This document shows, in pieces, positions 46,899 through 58,540 of a stretch of 64,000 bases of DNA; the first letter of the stretch is position 1; the number at the start of each line of letters is the position of its first letter. This DNA comes from Krasilnikovozyma curviuscula (taxonomy: Eukaryota; Basidiomycota; Tremellomycetes; Cystofilobasidiales; Mrakiaceae). The notes beneath the pieces are model-generated. The model was not told the origin of the DNA. It was given only the letters and a program-made list of their open reading frames with translations, and did no database searches. The stretch is taken from the NCBI GenBank assembly GCA_014825775.1, contig MVAQ01000092.1, forward strand, positions 1 to 64,000, in the 5' to 3' direction. The translations under genes were made by a program, and so were the position numbers.

Positions 46899-49800
46899 TC
46901 AAATCTCATCTCCTGCATACCGCACATCAGCGTTCTTTTCCAGCCATTCCATCCAGCTCTTGAGGTACTTAGATCCATTAGAAACCGTTGCGGAGTCTCC
47001 GACTACCGTGAGTTGTCTTTTGGGCCTGGTCATCGCAACTAAAATCACACGATGGTCTGATAAACTTGTTTGTTTGCAACAAAGATATTGGACTTTCTGA
47101 ACTTACCATTCAATCGACGTTCTTCTCCTAAAAATCCAACCTCTTTCTTAATGTTGCTTCTCACTAGCGTCAACACGACAGCTTCACGTTCTTGACCTTG
47201 TAACGAGTCTACTGTGCCGATGAGGAGATCAGGGTGCAAAGATTTAAGGAGACCGGCGATGTGAGATACTTGGGCTTGATATCTTTGTAGTACAGATTGA
47301 TGTGTCAGTTCCAACGCGTCGACGAAACGACATTGCTAGAACTCACGGCGCAATGACAGCAATATCTCGAGGAGGCACACCATACCCGATCAGTTTTTCG
47401 ACCCAACTTCGCACTATCTCTCCCTCGTTCTCGTTCAGCTTACTACCACCGCTATCCCCATTTCTACCATTGACAGGTCCGCCTTCCTCGGCCCTCTCGT
47501 ACATCTCACAGCCAGACGTATCAAAGAAGATCACTGGACAATCCAAGTCTATCTTGACATCTTCTGAATCACGGTCAATGATAGCTGGCAAACTGCTTAG
47601 AAGGCGAGACGCAACAGAGGGTGATGATTCGAGTCTGGAGTCGTAGAGCGCTGAGGAGGGGAACGAGGCGATAGTCATATTCATTCGGTATTGCGTGGTG
47701 AGCATACGCTTGATTCCTGATCCGTAAAGCCGCTCCAATCGTTCAAAGAGGGTGCGTTCTAAAGATCGAGAGGCTCTTAATTCCGTGTTTGGTACTGTGA
47801 CGTCCGAAGCTGGTGTTTTCAAGGAGTCTGCTCCTTCCGCGTCATCTTCGCTACTACTCTCCGCCTCCAGTTTTACATCGCATTCATTGTCGACACCATC
47901 ATCTGCTGTAGCTTCGGCTGCGTCACTTCCAACCACCACCTCCAACTTGTCAGTGATCTTCTCAATCGCAGTCATGTCTCTGTTCGGCATTTTCTTTGTC
48001 TTCTTGGATTTTCTTGACTTCTTATCCGAAATAATAGTTGGCGGAAGCTGATTGGGATCACCGGCGAGAATGAGTTTCTTGGCTTTGAGGGCAGGGATTA
48101 GACACACTGGCTCAACCGCTTGAGTAGCCTACGTACAGAAGGGGGAAAACAATTGTATCAGAAATGTTAACAAAGGTTTCAATTTTGTGTCAGAGTTGGA
48201 AGTCACCTCGTCGATGATAAGGACGTCAAACTCTTCGTTCATCAGCTGCCTGGAACCAGAGGTATGGCAAGTAGCGAGTACGACCGAACAACCGGCAAGA
48301 ATATTTCGAACAACTTTTCCTTCACGTTGGCGATACCTGCGTCAATGTGACAATATAGCTGTTTGAGAACAAGGTCAACAAACTGGCAGAATTCACTCAC
48401 TCTTTTCTTAATTCTCCGATATTCTTGTACATATCCCTTCGATCTTTACCTTTCACAGCTCCCTTCTCCTTCCTACCCTTTGCCAAGCGACTCAAGTTGT
48501 CCTCCAACTCTTTCTTGACATCCCTGACGATCTCACCCTGGTTTGAGTGACTACTCTGCCAGTCCAACGTCCTCGTCAAAAGTTCACTGGAGATCCTCGC
48601 TGGATGGCCTACTCGCGAGACCTCTTCTTTACCTAATACCCCACTAAGGCGCGTGAGAATGTTGTCGACGGACAGGTTGGACGCTCCACAGACGAGCACA
48701 CGTTTCTTCTGGACTTTAACAAGCTGGAGGATAATTTCAATTAAGGTGAATGTTTTACCCGTTCCTGGCGGACCGTGGATGCATGCGATCTGGTCCATTT
48801 CTAAGGCAAACTTGACAGCTGTTTTTTGGGAGGCGTTTAGATTTGGGTCAAAAAAGACGAGAGAGCTGGTGAGTGGTGTTATGGTCGGTTGAGAGATTCC
48901 AAAGAGAGAGTTTAAGAGGGGTATAGATGGATGTGGAGAGCGCATAGATTTGAAAGGAATCTGCGGAGAAGCAGCAGCAGCAACAGCAGTGGATGTTGCA
49001 ACGGCATTTGAAACTTCTTCTAAAACCACACCTTCAGCAGGCAACAACCCTTCAACTGCTAATGATGCACCTGGAATCGATAATGTAGACCCTGGTTCCA
49101 CTGGGGGTGTTCTTGTTAGGGAGTCATCTTCGTCTTCAGACACCACAATGACCGGCGAAACCAGAGATTTTGAGGGTTGCTCATTAGCGCTAACATCAGA
49201 AGATAATTTATTCAATGGTACTTTCAAGATCTGCATTGTTCGTTGGACGGCTTTCTCCATCCGCGAGTAAGTAGCAGTGTTGGCGGTCTTGACACTGCGT
49301 TGGAGGGCAAGACCAGGTCAGCTTGATGACCCAGAGCACACACAGCAGTTCAAAAGAAGATTTCACATTCTACATCTATCCGGGAGTTCCAGGTCGTTCG
49401 ATTCCGGGGAAGCATCTCGAGAAGAGACGGCGAGAGTGATCATGCTTTCAGAGACCTGTTAGTACACAGATATTAGCCTTCTTAGATCCGATTTTAACAA
49501 AAACTAGGATTCACATACTTTCCATACTAAACACTCAATTCCCTCTTCATCCTTGACATCAGCACCTCTGGTCTTGGCTTTGGAAGCGGCACGATTGACT
49601 GTCTCGTGAATCACAATTCGACAACTGGCGGACGAAAATCGAACCAATCAGCTACATGAGAGACAAAAGGGAAAATAGTTTCTACTTACGGATCTCCGGG
49701 CTTGAAACCATGGGCAGGTAGGCTGACTTCATCAGTGTATGCCATTGCGTTCCTCATCTCGATCAGCGTCTTGCCTCCCAGACCAATCTTCGTGCCAGAA

Positions 49801-50009
49801 GGACTTAAGTTAGACAGGGAAAGTCCCTGCTTCGTGAGCTGTTCCCAAGATGCGTTCGATGCCAGCAAAGAGGTCCTATCTGCTTCAGCCTGGAATTCAT
49901 CTTCGAGTAAATCGTGCAGTCGACCAAAAAAGTGCTGGAGCGTGGGGATTGAAGGAGTTGCTGGGTTGAACAGAGGGACGGCCAGCTCATCAGGTAACAG
50001 ACCTGACAT
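46899..50009 (-). CDS. HCS1: SMUBP2/HCS1-type UPF1-like helicase
   Basis: A superfamily 1B 5'-3' helicase of the IGHMBP2/Hcs1 group, associated with DNA polymerase alpha in yeast. The N-terminus (HFFGRLHDLLEDEFQAEAD, then GTKIGLGGKTLIEM) matches the beta-barrel start of the group. Helicase motifs are visible: Q-region LNASQKTAVKFAL, Walker A IHGPPGTGKTFTLIEI, Ia VCGASNLSVDNIL, DEAA-type box VLIIDEATQAVEP, III LAGDPNQLPPTII, IV MLTTQYRMN, V GTVDSLQGQEREAVVL, VI RLNVAMTRPKRQL, ending DSATVSNGSKYL and AGDEI at 46899-46901. Two acidic/Ser-rich inserts are present, one of about 100 residues before the Walker A part and one after motif III. No R3H or AN1 finger is seen after the helicase core, unlike vertebrate IGHMBP2 and like Hcs1. 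Start shares a 100-bp divergent region with the F-box gene. Confidence 0.93.
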
Positions 50010-50109
50010 TCTTGTATAGATATATGCTGGTGTATTAGAAAATTCCTCAAGTTAATCAACGATTTGGTTCGGGGTTCAGCTCCACCGCGAACGAGATCCC
50101 CCTTGACCC
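50010..50109. promoter_or_regulatory. Very short divergent promoter (100 bp)
   Basis: The ATGs of the helicase gene (-) and of the F-box gene (+) are only 100 bp apart, so both 5' UTRs and promoter elements must lie here or inside the other gene. Confidence 0.5.
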
Positions 50110-52095
50110 ATGGAAACGAGTCTGACTCCAAGGCGGGATGCCTTCATCGCCCTGATGCATCCTAATCAGTCTGAAAATCAGATCCAACAATTGACAATCG
50201 ATTTACCTGAGGATTTGATACCCATTATACTGGGTTTTCTCTCAGCGCCGCCTTACTTGTACAAAACAGCTTTGGTCAGCAAATTATTCAATAGATACAG
50301 CAATCAGGTACTCTATTCAGCGGTCTGGATAAGATCTTGGATTAAGGGAGTCGAACACAAGGTCAGTCTTTGCTCTGGAGATGTAGGTTCTGTTCTCCAT
50401 TGCTGATTTGCCGCCATTTTGTAGCTGCCTCTGCTGTTCCATAGCCTTTCCGAGCACAAACATGTGGCAGATCTGGTCACACATCTGGAGATTAGATTCT
50501 ACCCACCACCTCAGATCGTCATGGCCGCCAAAACGAAACGAGCGTCGTATGCGGCTCAGAAGGCACTCTTTGAAGAACTCAGAAGCGAAGATGACGATGG
50601 AGAGGATCATTCATTATATGCTACTTTAGAAGAAGATACATTAAATGGACTGGCTAATTTGAAGAGGTTGAAAAGGGTGTCTTGGACGGTGAGTTCCTCG
50701 AAGCCGTTATGTGACATTACCGGGTTTGACTACTGATCGCATAATTACCTTAACGTAACGAGCAGCGACACAACACTCTCTCAACCGAAATCCTCAAAAC
50801 TCTTTCTTGTCTTCCTCTGTTGGAATATCTGGAATTCAACGCCCACTCCTCAGGCATCTTCGATCCGAAGCACCTCATTCAGCTCAAGAATGTCAAAAGG
50901 CTGAGATTGATTATGCCAGATCAGGGGACTATCAGTGTGCTAGAAGACTGGCTGAGTGGGCTAAACAATGGCCTTGAAGAATTCGCTGTGATAGCTAAGG
51001 TGAGAAACGGTTGCGCTGCTTCTTCTTAGATTTGATACTGACCCATTCAATAAACCCAGCTCTCGACGCATTTTACGTCTGCATACATTGAAAAATTGAC
51101 CCCTTACTTCATGAATCTGAAAGTTCTCCATCTTCTCGGTCTAGGTCGAGTCACCGCCCCATCTCTAATCACCTTATTCACCCGCATCAGCAACCTCAAC
51201 TCTCTTTACCTGGACCATCTTCCTAAAGTCAACTTCAGTGAGCTGTCAGGATTACTACCTTCACATTGGGATTTGGAAGACTTCTCAATCACTCTATCTC
51301 CATCTAACGTCAAGCCGGCAGATCCAAAGGAGCCACATACGCCACTAGATCCAGGCTCAGTTCTTCTAGATCTCATATCTCAGTACTCTGCATCGTTGAA
51401 CCGTCTCAACATTTCATCCAGCAAGCACATCTCTCTTCAACCCAAAGTCTTCACAACTTTTCCCAACCTCCAGCTCATCTCACTACCGACCTCAACACCT
51501 TTCCCCATCTCAACTCTCGGTCAATTCCGGGATCTGAAGTATCTCTTCTTCCCGATCGCAGCGTCGAAAAACTTCGAGAAGCTGATTGCCCAGATTCGTA
51601 TATTGCGGGACAGCGGGTGGAAGAGCAAGATCGAGGTGATTCACTTTAGCGGAATCTTTCCCGTGGGGGGGAACAGCCAAAGGAACCACGATGATGGCAG
51701 CGATGAAGCCAATAGAGATGGGCATCACCATTTAGGAGATGCCGATGGTCACCATCTTGCGGGCGGGAGACAGCGAAGACACAGCTCGCTCGACGAAGAT
51801 GATAGTGATGAGGCAGCCGGGTGGGAGGTAGGGTTGGAGGAGATGATTGAAGTTGCTGAAGAGCTAGAGTCTGTGTCACCGGGGATGCTGAGGGAGATTG
51901 GGTTCAGGACGAGGGTGTTTGATGTGGTGAGTTCCCAAGCCTTCCACATCGAGGCTCTCCTCTGCAGCAGCTAATTCTCGGAGTGTTGTCCTTTCTTTCC
52001 AGGTTCGAGACGGGCAGAATAGTATCAAGCTTGAAAGATTCAACATGGAGATGGGTGGACGAGTGCCAGCGGTGTTTAGGATGAGCAGATGGTGA
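50110..52095 (+). CDS. F-box protein with leucine-rich-repeat-like C-terminus
   Basis: The F-box lies at about residues 30-75 (DLPEDLIPIILGFLSAPPYL, YKTALVSKLFNRYSNQ), which would bind Skp1 in an SCF ubiquitin ligase. The rest is a long leucine-rich, LRR-like array without strict consensus (LLEYLEFNAHSSGIF, LKNVKRLRLIMPDQG, LNSLYLDHLPKVNF, LEDFSITLSPSN, LKYLFFPIAASKNF), a usual substrate-recognition platform. A polar insert rich in Asp, His and Gly (NHDDGSDEANRDGHHHLGD, then HSSLDEDDSDEA) sits at about 51680-51820, just before EEMIEVAEELESVSPGMLRE. Five exons; the frame ends at 52093-52095 (AVFRMSRW). The substrate cannot be predicted. Confidence 0.82.
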
Positions 52096-52429
52096 CATCA
52101 AGCAAAGAGTTCTTTAATCATATCGATGGGATCGCAGCTATCAGTGTTTTTACACTTCCCACGCACTTGCGTGGGACCTTTTTTTCAATCGATGCCTTTT
52201 CGAGTTGTAAAGCTAATTCAAAAAAAATCCTCTGACTTCTGAGAGTACAAACACATGATTTTCACGACTGGAACGTGTACTACAAGAGTGTGAGCGTATG
52301 GCCTTGCTGAGAGCCGCATAGATTGCCACACACCAGAGGGAAATACTATCTCGCATCGTTGATACAATGCTTTATTTACAGGCGCGTAAGCTGTATAAGG
52401 CTTGGTGATCTTATGACCATTGATCATTG
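52096..52429. other. Convergent 3' region with hairpin
   Basis: Between the F-box and VAM7 stops. It holds the inverted repeat at 52157-52176 followed by a T-run, and otherwise AT-rich UTR-like sequence without coding potential. Confidence 0.45.
52157..52176. terminator. Perfect 8-bp hairpin with T-run
   Basis: Two 8-bp arms, TCCCACGC and GCGTGGGA, are exact reverse complements around a 4-nt ACTT loop, followed after two bases by a run of T at 52179-52185. It lies 62 bp after the F-box stop. The layout looks like an intrinsic terminator, which is unusual for RNA polymerase II genes, so its role is unproven. Confidence 0.45.
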
Positions 52430-53788
52430 TTACTTCAGTCTGTTCATCTGTCGTTTGGCACGGCCAAGTTTCGCACCAGTTGTGTCCACATCCGACGTAA
52501 GCTTATCAAGAAGTTCATTCTGAAAACAGGAAAGTGCCGTGTCAGTACAGCACTCGACACAAAGAAGAAATTTTAGATCGAACCTGTTCTTCAATCTCCT
52601 GTCCAATAAGTTGACCAATATCCCTCTGCCTTCTCAACGCTCCACTCAGCAATCTCAACTGAGTATCTTGATCATCCATTTTTGTCTGTTGTAGCTGCAT
52701 AAGCCCGCTTTCTCCTAACGGCCTTGTCTCGTCCGTTTCCACAGGTTGGTGTTTGCCAAACACCCGCGTCGTCGGTGGGATTGCGGCTGAGCCAAGCAGT
52801 GCTGATCGTGACGAATTGGAAGTCAAATGACTCTGTGATGGTGATGCCCCAAATGAACCAGGGAGCGATACTGTCGATGTCGGTCGTTGATCTTGAAGAC
52901 TCCTCAATAATTTCACATCCCCCTTCAGCCTCTCCACAATCTCGTCTCTCCGCCTCACTTCTCCAATACTGAGAAGCCCCTTAGTATTCTTGAAACCCTC
53001 GTTCGCATCTTGAAGGCTAGCTACTCGCTTCTCAAACGCTCCAAGCTCTCTCCTTACCCTCACGCTCTCCTTCGCAACCTCAGATGACGGTTGAGACGAA
53101 GTAATCAGCTGATCCCTTCGTTGAAGAGTAGCCCTAATATCGCTGCTAGTCGATACGAGAGCGTTGGCTTCTACCATCCACGACGACGGAGTCCAGGAAG
53201 ACGAGGCAGGGACGGAGGTGATCGATGCAGGGGTTGGGAGGGCGAGGAAGTCTGCGAAGGCGTGAGAGGATCGGTATGCTGGTGATTTGTGTGAAAGGAT
53301 ATGTCGAAGATAAGTTTCAAGGGCTTGTTGTCGTTCAAGTAGTGCCTATTTCATATGAGAGATGGAGGTAAGCAGATGGCAAAAGCAGGAGAACAATAGG
53401 GAAGCAATAGGGCATGGAATGAGGGCTCCCTCTCGGAAGAAGAATTCTTCCCATTGGAGGGTAAATTCTGAACTCCTTTAATTCCGCACACCTCTCGATA
53501 AACCAAGCAATATACACTCCCTCAACTCACCTTCTCATCATTCAGCCCATGTCCGCTTGGCAAAAACCAACTTCCTACCCCTCTCTTTGGTGGAAGCACC
53601 ACTCCATCCAACGAATTGAGCCCAGTCTCAGACTTCAGCTCTTTATCCAGGCTTTCAAAGTCAGAATACCGTCGATCGACGGTCCATGACTTTACTGGAG
53701 TTGTGAGGGATATAGTGTAGGCGATGTGAGGGGACGGGACTTGGACTTTCTTGTGGGATTGAATGGATATTGACTGGAGATTAGACAT
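52430..53788 (-). CDS. VAM7: Vacuolar Qc-SNARE Vam7 (PX-SNARE)
   Basis: Soluble SNARE of the homotypic vacuole fusion complex, recruited by PI3P. The N-terminal PX domain starts QSISIQSHKKVQVPSPHIAY and has WTVDRRYSDFESLDKEL, where the RRYSDF block is the phosphoinositide-binding hallmark. A helical linker follows (KSPAYRSSHAFADFLALP). A Ser/Pro-rich stretch (FGASPSQSHLTSNSSRS) leads to the SNARE motif, MDDQDTQLRLLSGALRRQRD, then IGQEIEEQNELLDKLTSDVD, with the central Gln (zero layer) in EEQNELLD, and a basic end GRAKRQMNRLK. There is no membrane segment, as in Vam7. Start at 53788; an upstream in-frame extension to 53869 looks like 5' UTR. Confidence 0.92.
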
Positions 53789-54200
53789 GGTAGGGTCTCT
53801 GTGAACACAAAAGGGCCCTGAAGATAAGAAATGTGGTATTCCAAGAGCACGGACACCGCTTGTCATTCGAAGTGATCGGACAATCGAATAGCTTAGCACG
53901 CACCTGATATTCTATCCAGTAAAACTTGAATAAATGCTAGTGCTAGCCTGAGTGAATAATTCTCTGAATTTCCTCAAGTTTCAACGGGCGTTGGAGCAAA
54001 TGAGTTGGGAGTTACTTTCCTCAAAGAGGATTCAAGCCAGCGAAGACACCTGAGATGGGATATAATAGAAGCAGGTCAGTAAATTTCCTAAGGGGTAACT
54101 AAACGGTTTCCATTACCAGAATAAATATACTGAATTCGTATGGGTGGATGTCGAAGGTCACCCGCAGGTCGCTCCTATCCACATCGACTTCTTTCTAAAA
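53789..54200. promoter_or_regulatory. Divergent region between VAM7 and UBC7
   Basis: About 410 bp between the two starts, containing both promoters and possibly a UBC7 first exon that I could not fix. No other gene seen. Confidence 0.4.
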
Positions 54201-55259
54201 ATGTTGGGCAAGAATGCATCCTGTAGGTTCTATATCGAACTTGTTTCATATCAGTTATCGAATCTTGACGAGTTCCCGCTTTCAGCTACTGCTCTGCGTC
54301 GACTAATGACCGAGTACAAGCAACTGACGTCCTCAGGAGCCCCTGAAGGTCTCTTCACAGCTGGTGAGCACCCAATTTAGCTCTTTGAGCATGATGGAGA
54401 TCATTCTGATTCCATTTCATATCACTAGGTCCTTTGACAGAAGTGAGTCATTTCAGAGAAAGTGCTATCGTGTGAGGCGGATGAATTGACGCCGGGAATG
54501 GAATCGTCTAGTCGAATTTCTTTGAGTGGGAAGCTCTGATCCACGGCCCAGCTGATACACCTTTTGTGAGTCACTGTCGTTCAATTTATTATCAGACTGT
54601 TTCTAATGTCTTTCGGGGGCCTTTGAAGGAGGGAGGTCTCTTCGTGGCCAGGCTAGTGTTTCCAAAGGACTACCCGCTGAATCCCTTCAAGATGACCTTC
54701 GACCCTCCTATCCTCCATCCTAATGGTAAATTGGTGATATGTGACGTCCCTCGAATGGAATGATGTTAACGCTTCGTGTTATGCTCAGTCTACGCAAATG
54801 GCGAAGTTTGTATATCGATTCTTCACGCGCCTGGAGACGACCCCAACCAGTATGAAACCTCATCGGAACGATGGAGTCCAGTTCAAAGTGTAGAGAAGGT
54901 ACTCTTATCAGTGAGTTTTCCAGTTAGTCAACTCAAAAATGTCTACTTTACCAACGGTACTTTAATTGCATGACGGGACAACAGGTAATAAGCATGCTTG
55001 CTGGTAAGCTCCCTTTTTCTTTGAGTTTCCTGACGCATCCTAACCGAATCGAGCTGCGACCTTTCTTAGAACCAAACATTGAGTCAGGGGCTAATGTCGA
55101 CTGTTGCAAACTGATACGTGAGAACCCGCAGGTAAGCCCCCAATTTGCCGCGAAACATGAGAAAGCAATGACCTGATGTTTTTTGATGTGACTACATAAT
55201 ACTATCAGGAATATGAACGAAGGGTCAGGCAACAGGTGGCTGAGCAGCTAGGCTTGTAG
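54201..55259 (+). CDS. UBC7: E2 ubiquitin-conjugating enzyme Ubc7 (UBE2G2 type)
   Basis: ER-associated-degradation E2 enzyme. The core begins [20 protein letters not shown] then [57 protein letters not shown] with the HPN motif, and [19 protein letters not shown], which holds the catalytic Cys and the acidic insert ([19 protein letters not shown]) that marks the Ubc7/Cdc34 class. It continues [20 protein letters not shown] and [18 protein letters not shown], ending QVAEQLGL at 55257-55259. Five introns follow the usual pattern. The first exon is uncertain: the ATG at 54201 works if a GC-AG intron (starting GCAAGA at 54208) is removed to give M-L-A-TALRRL; without splicing the same frame stays open and adds about 27 residues. 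A more distant first exon is possible. Confidence 0.88.
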
Positions 55260-55977
55260 ATTGTTGGATGTAGATATTCCTTTTCGTTCTGTTACCGCAA
55301 TGATGCTACGCGGTAAATTCTTGCAAGATGATTGGAATGGATAGACGTTTGAAGGAGGTTTGAACTCTGTTCTTTGGTAAATAGCTGTGATGCTTAAGTC
55401 TTCCAGCGCTGCTATGTTATCATCAACTGTTGTTGAACCTGGCTTGATGGAGCTGCTTCTCTATGGTTACCGGTTACAAAGCATCTCTTTGTAGCTTACT
55501 CTCCGGCGTCGTTGAAAAGGTGGGAGATTCCCTAAACCTATCTGGCAGAGTAATGCGCGGCCGTGAAGAATGACTGAGTCTGTCGCTCGGCTCTTCCCAT
55601 TATGCGATTTGTTTTGCATCAGCAATGATCCACGAGGATTCTCTATGACTATTTCTTTAGATATACATGATTCATTTGTTGATTTTTTGCTCGTTGAGTA
55701 GATTTATCAACAAAGATCTTTGGAAAATCGGGAACCTCTGTAAAGATAAACACAAATGGCTTTTGATACTGATCCGCATCAGAAGTAGTACCAGGTGTCG
55801 AATCAGAAGCTCAGTGTTTCGGTATAAGTCTGAGTGTCGATATCAAGAGTCCGATGCCCGAGTAAAAACCTGGAAAAACACGCAGCGTCTGGCAGTCGTG
55901 GTTCAACGGCGCTTTGTGTACCTTCAACGCACACTGCACCCTCCTCCCTCTCCATCAATTTGGAATTTTCGATTCAA
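55260..55977. other. Intergenic, nothing recognised
   Basis: About 720 bp between UBC7 and the next plus-strand gene. It has short open frames but no protein features. Confidence 0.4.
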
Positions 55978-56765
55978 ATGCGTCTAGAAGAGTCTGCTAC
56001 CTTTACTCCGAGCTCTCTTACGCTCAGTACAGCGACACCTGGCCAGATATCATCATCATCGTTCCAAGGCGATCACCACACAAACCTTGCGCTTGATTTC
56101 TCTTATGAAGACAAACAGATTCTGCAGACAAAGGGGGAAATTGAGAATGAACAGAGTCTGATACAGCCTCATGTACTGGTAGGTAGAGTTCGAAAGTTCG
56201 TTGTCCAGCAAAAAAAAAAACTAAAGCACCAGGGGGGTTTGTTGTCAGACAGAGAACGATTCTGGCAGTGAAACTTCAGCAGATTGCTCTCCTGACAACA
56301 TGTCAGACCTTGAAGAAGATAGAGAGCTAGATTCTGAAGCTGAACTAGATCCTACTTTACCTGAAGATGCTGGACCGACTGATAAATCTCTAGCCGATGT
56401 ACGCTCCATGTTTCACCTGCTGTTCAAACCAGCTGAAATCCCGGCACAAACCTGACCGACATCCTGTCCTCTGCCTCTATTTCTACCAGATACACACAGA
56501 AGAAGAAGATAAACGACTGAAATCTCTACAAACTACGTTGGTAGAACGAGGTCAGGCGGTTTTGCCCTTCTTCGGTGTTTCCGCAGTGATGTCTTCTCAC
56601 CATAATTCAACACCGAACTCAACCTTGCACTTCCCTTTTTCTACAGAGGAACGCCTCAAATCCCTCAACAAGCAGATAGAACAATCTGAGAAACGATGGG
56701 AGGAGCTGAAGGACCTTTTGGCCCAGTCTCAGTCTGCGGGAGAAAGGCACGGCGAGATGAGGTAA
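55978..56765 (+). CDS. Small acidic coiled-coil protein, unknown
   Basis: A four-exon model: MRLEESATFTPSSLTLSTATP and a Ser/Thr-rich lead with LDFSYEDKQILQTKGEIENE; an intron (GTAGGT...TGTCAG) to a strongly acidic exon (NMSDLEEDRELDSEAELDPT); another (GTACGC...TACCAG) to IHTEEEDKRLKSLQTTLVER; and a third (GTCAGG...CTACAG) to EERLKSLNKQIEQSEKRWEE followed by LKDLLAQSQSAG and the TAA at 56763-56765. The heptad pattern in the last two exons indicates a coiled coil. Intron phases fit. The ATG at 55978 is the first in the frame I can support, but an upstream exon cannot be excluded. I do not recognise a family. Confidence 0.55.
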
Positions 56766-56979
56766 ACAGTGTTTGGTTTCAGAACAGAAGGTTTCACCGG
56801 AACATCTGGCATAGGTTCCTGTTGCTCGAATATATTAATGGATGCTTCCTTTCCTCTTTTAAAATACACACCAATGACCTTTCCGTCCTTTTCAATTGGT
56901 TCTCCTCCCACCTGTGTTCTATCACACATCTTCGATTCAGTCTTTGTACCTTCTACTCTAAACGTTTCTTCCTGCGTCT

Positions 56980-58100
56980 CTACTTCTTGTTGGCTTGAAT
57001 ACTGAGATATGTGTTCCATGGCTGTAGAAAGGTATGATGTCAACAAAGTTGAAATGGTGACGGAGCACTCTCAAAACTCACAATGTTGACCAAGTTGATG
57101 GTCAATAAACGGAAGTGAGGCGGGACGACGCTCATGTTTACCTGTGACGTCGAACAAAATAGTCAGCCCAAATTTATTTTGTTTTCTTGCTCAGAATTAA
57201 ATTTAAAGATGCTCACAAGTTGGACTGGGATGAAGACGGACCAATTCGCCTTGAGGGTAGGTACCAGAGTCTGCGAAATCGTACCCATTATCAGCTTTAC
57301 AGTCTTGAGCCGAATTCAAATCTATTTAAAGGATCCCTCACGTGTTCTAGCTTGTGCTTAATAGTATCAGTACCTTTACCCTCTAAAGTTGTCATCACGG
57401 TGAAGAAGGTCGAGAGAATTATGGGCGCAAAAACGAACTGGTCCAAACCGACCTGCAGGGATTCGAAGAAGAAGAAAATTATGGTCAGTGACTGTAACTG
57501 AGACCTCAAGCTCAGTCGATGTGAGTGTGGTATTACTCGAGTAGCAGTGGCGACTGTTCGATTTTGGATAGGCAGCCTTTGCAAGAGACCAAACCATTTG
57601 GTTACTACAGGAGCGAAGCTGAAAAAAGAGAAGGGATGTCAGTATATATTGAATGTGACGCTTTGGGAGATACCGGCGGACAGAGATGCTTACATTCCAC
57701 CACCCCACAAGACTATTCGACTGGACAATCACAACAAGGAAGCAAAAGAGACATCAGATATTTTTCCAATTGTGTCACTCATCTGACGGTCCACGGGCGA
57801 ATAAGGCACCTGAATAGAGAATCGTGATAGCTCACCCTGTTCTAGCGAAATCGTGGTTGGACCCCTTCTTCTCGACTCCTTGTTGGGCAATCACGTCTCC
57901 TGTAGCAAACAGTACCTGTGTACATGTCCAGGTATCAAGGTAGCGAACAAGAAAGAAAGCAGATTCTCATCAGTACAACGAGGAGCCAAAACGCCGGGAT
58001 GGAGAAAAAACCCGAAACGACTCACAGCTGCTGAAGCAGAATTGCCCAAGTATGGAGACCTGGTGAGGAAGCTCTGGTATGAAGCAAGAAGACCAGCCAT
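56980..58100 (-). CDS. SYM1: Mpv17/PXMP2/Sym1 family membrane protein
   Basis: Four-span mitochondrial inner (or peroxisomal) membrane channel-like protein; yeast Sym1 supports metabolism and mtDNA stability under heat stress. The gene was built from seven or so short exons: [20 protein letters not shown] then [25 protein letters not shown] with [55 protein letters not shown] followed by [21 protein letters not shown], and [14 protein letters not shown] joined to [13 protein letters not shown]. These are the family's conserved blocks (GDVIAQQ, DQ-FAP, the Trp in KANWSVFIP, and NTYLS). The stop is at 56980-56982 and total length is near 175 residues, as expected. Plus-strand open frames over the same region are shadows. 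Mitochondrial or peroxisomal location cannot be separated here. Confidence 0.93.
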
Positions 58101-58540
58101 TACGTGTTTTCTGCAGGATATTTTGCTCGTCGAAGTCTGCAAGCACCAAAACTCTTCAGCGGCGTGGGGGAAAGTGATGACGCTTGCTTGCGTTCTAGCT
58201 CCAAGGGGCAATTTTCGAGCTGTTTGTTTACGGTTTTTTCAGTCCCACTTCAGGAGAATCAAACTTCTTGAAGAAAGAAGAAGGAAAGCTGTGCAGATCC
58301 ACTAGCCCTCTTCAGGAATTCTGGAAATTGTCCGGTTGTCCGCGGGGTGCAGCTTTCTCGACGTGTGAAATGGTCCCAAACAATCAACATTATCCATCTC
58401 GTTACGAGAAATCGGCCGGCAGTTTGACCAAAATCAGTCTAAAATCATATGTACATCATTCCATATGTATATCTTCCCATCGCTGTGTGCGTCCGCAAAG
58501 TTCCATCCTGTTCCTGATGGGTGAAGGAGCCACCTCACAC
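58101..58540. promoter_or_regulatory. SYM1 upstream region and 3' UTR of the next gene
   Basis: About 440 bp between the SYM1 start and the stop of the small mitochondrial-type protein, both on the minus strand. No credible coding frame other than shadows. Confidence 0.4.

Noticed and set aside
57187..58305. Several plus-strand open frames (for example 57187-57501, 57547-57786, 57853-58305) that look protein-like
   Set aside because: They are antisense to the seven-exon SYM1/MPV17 gene on the minus strand, whose spliced product matches the family at every block.
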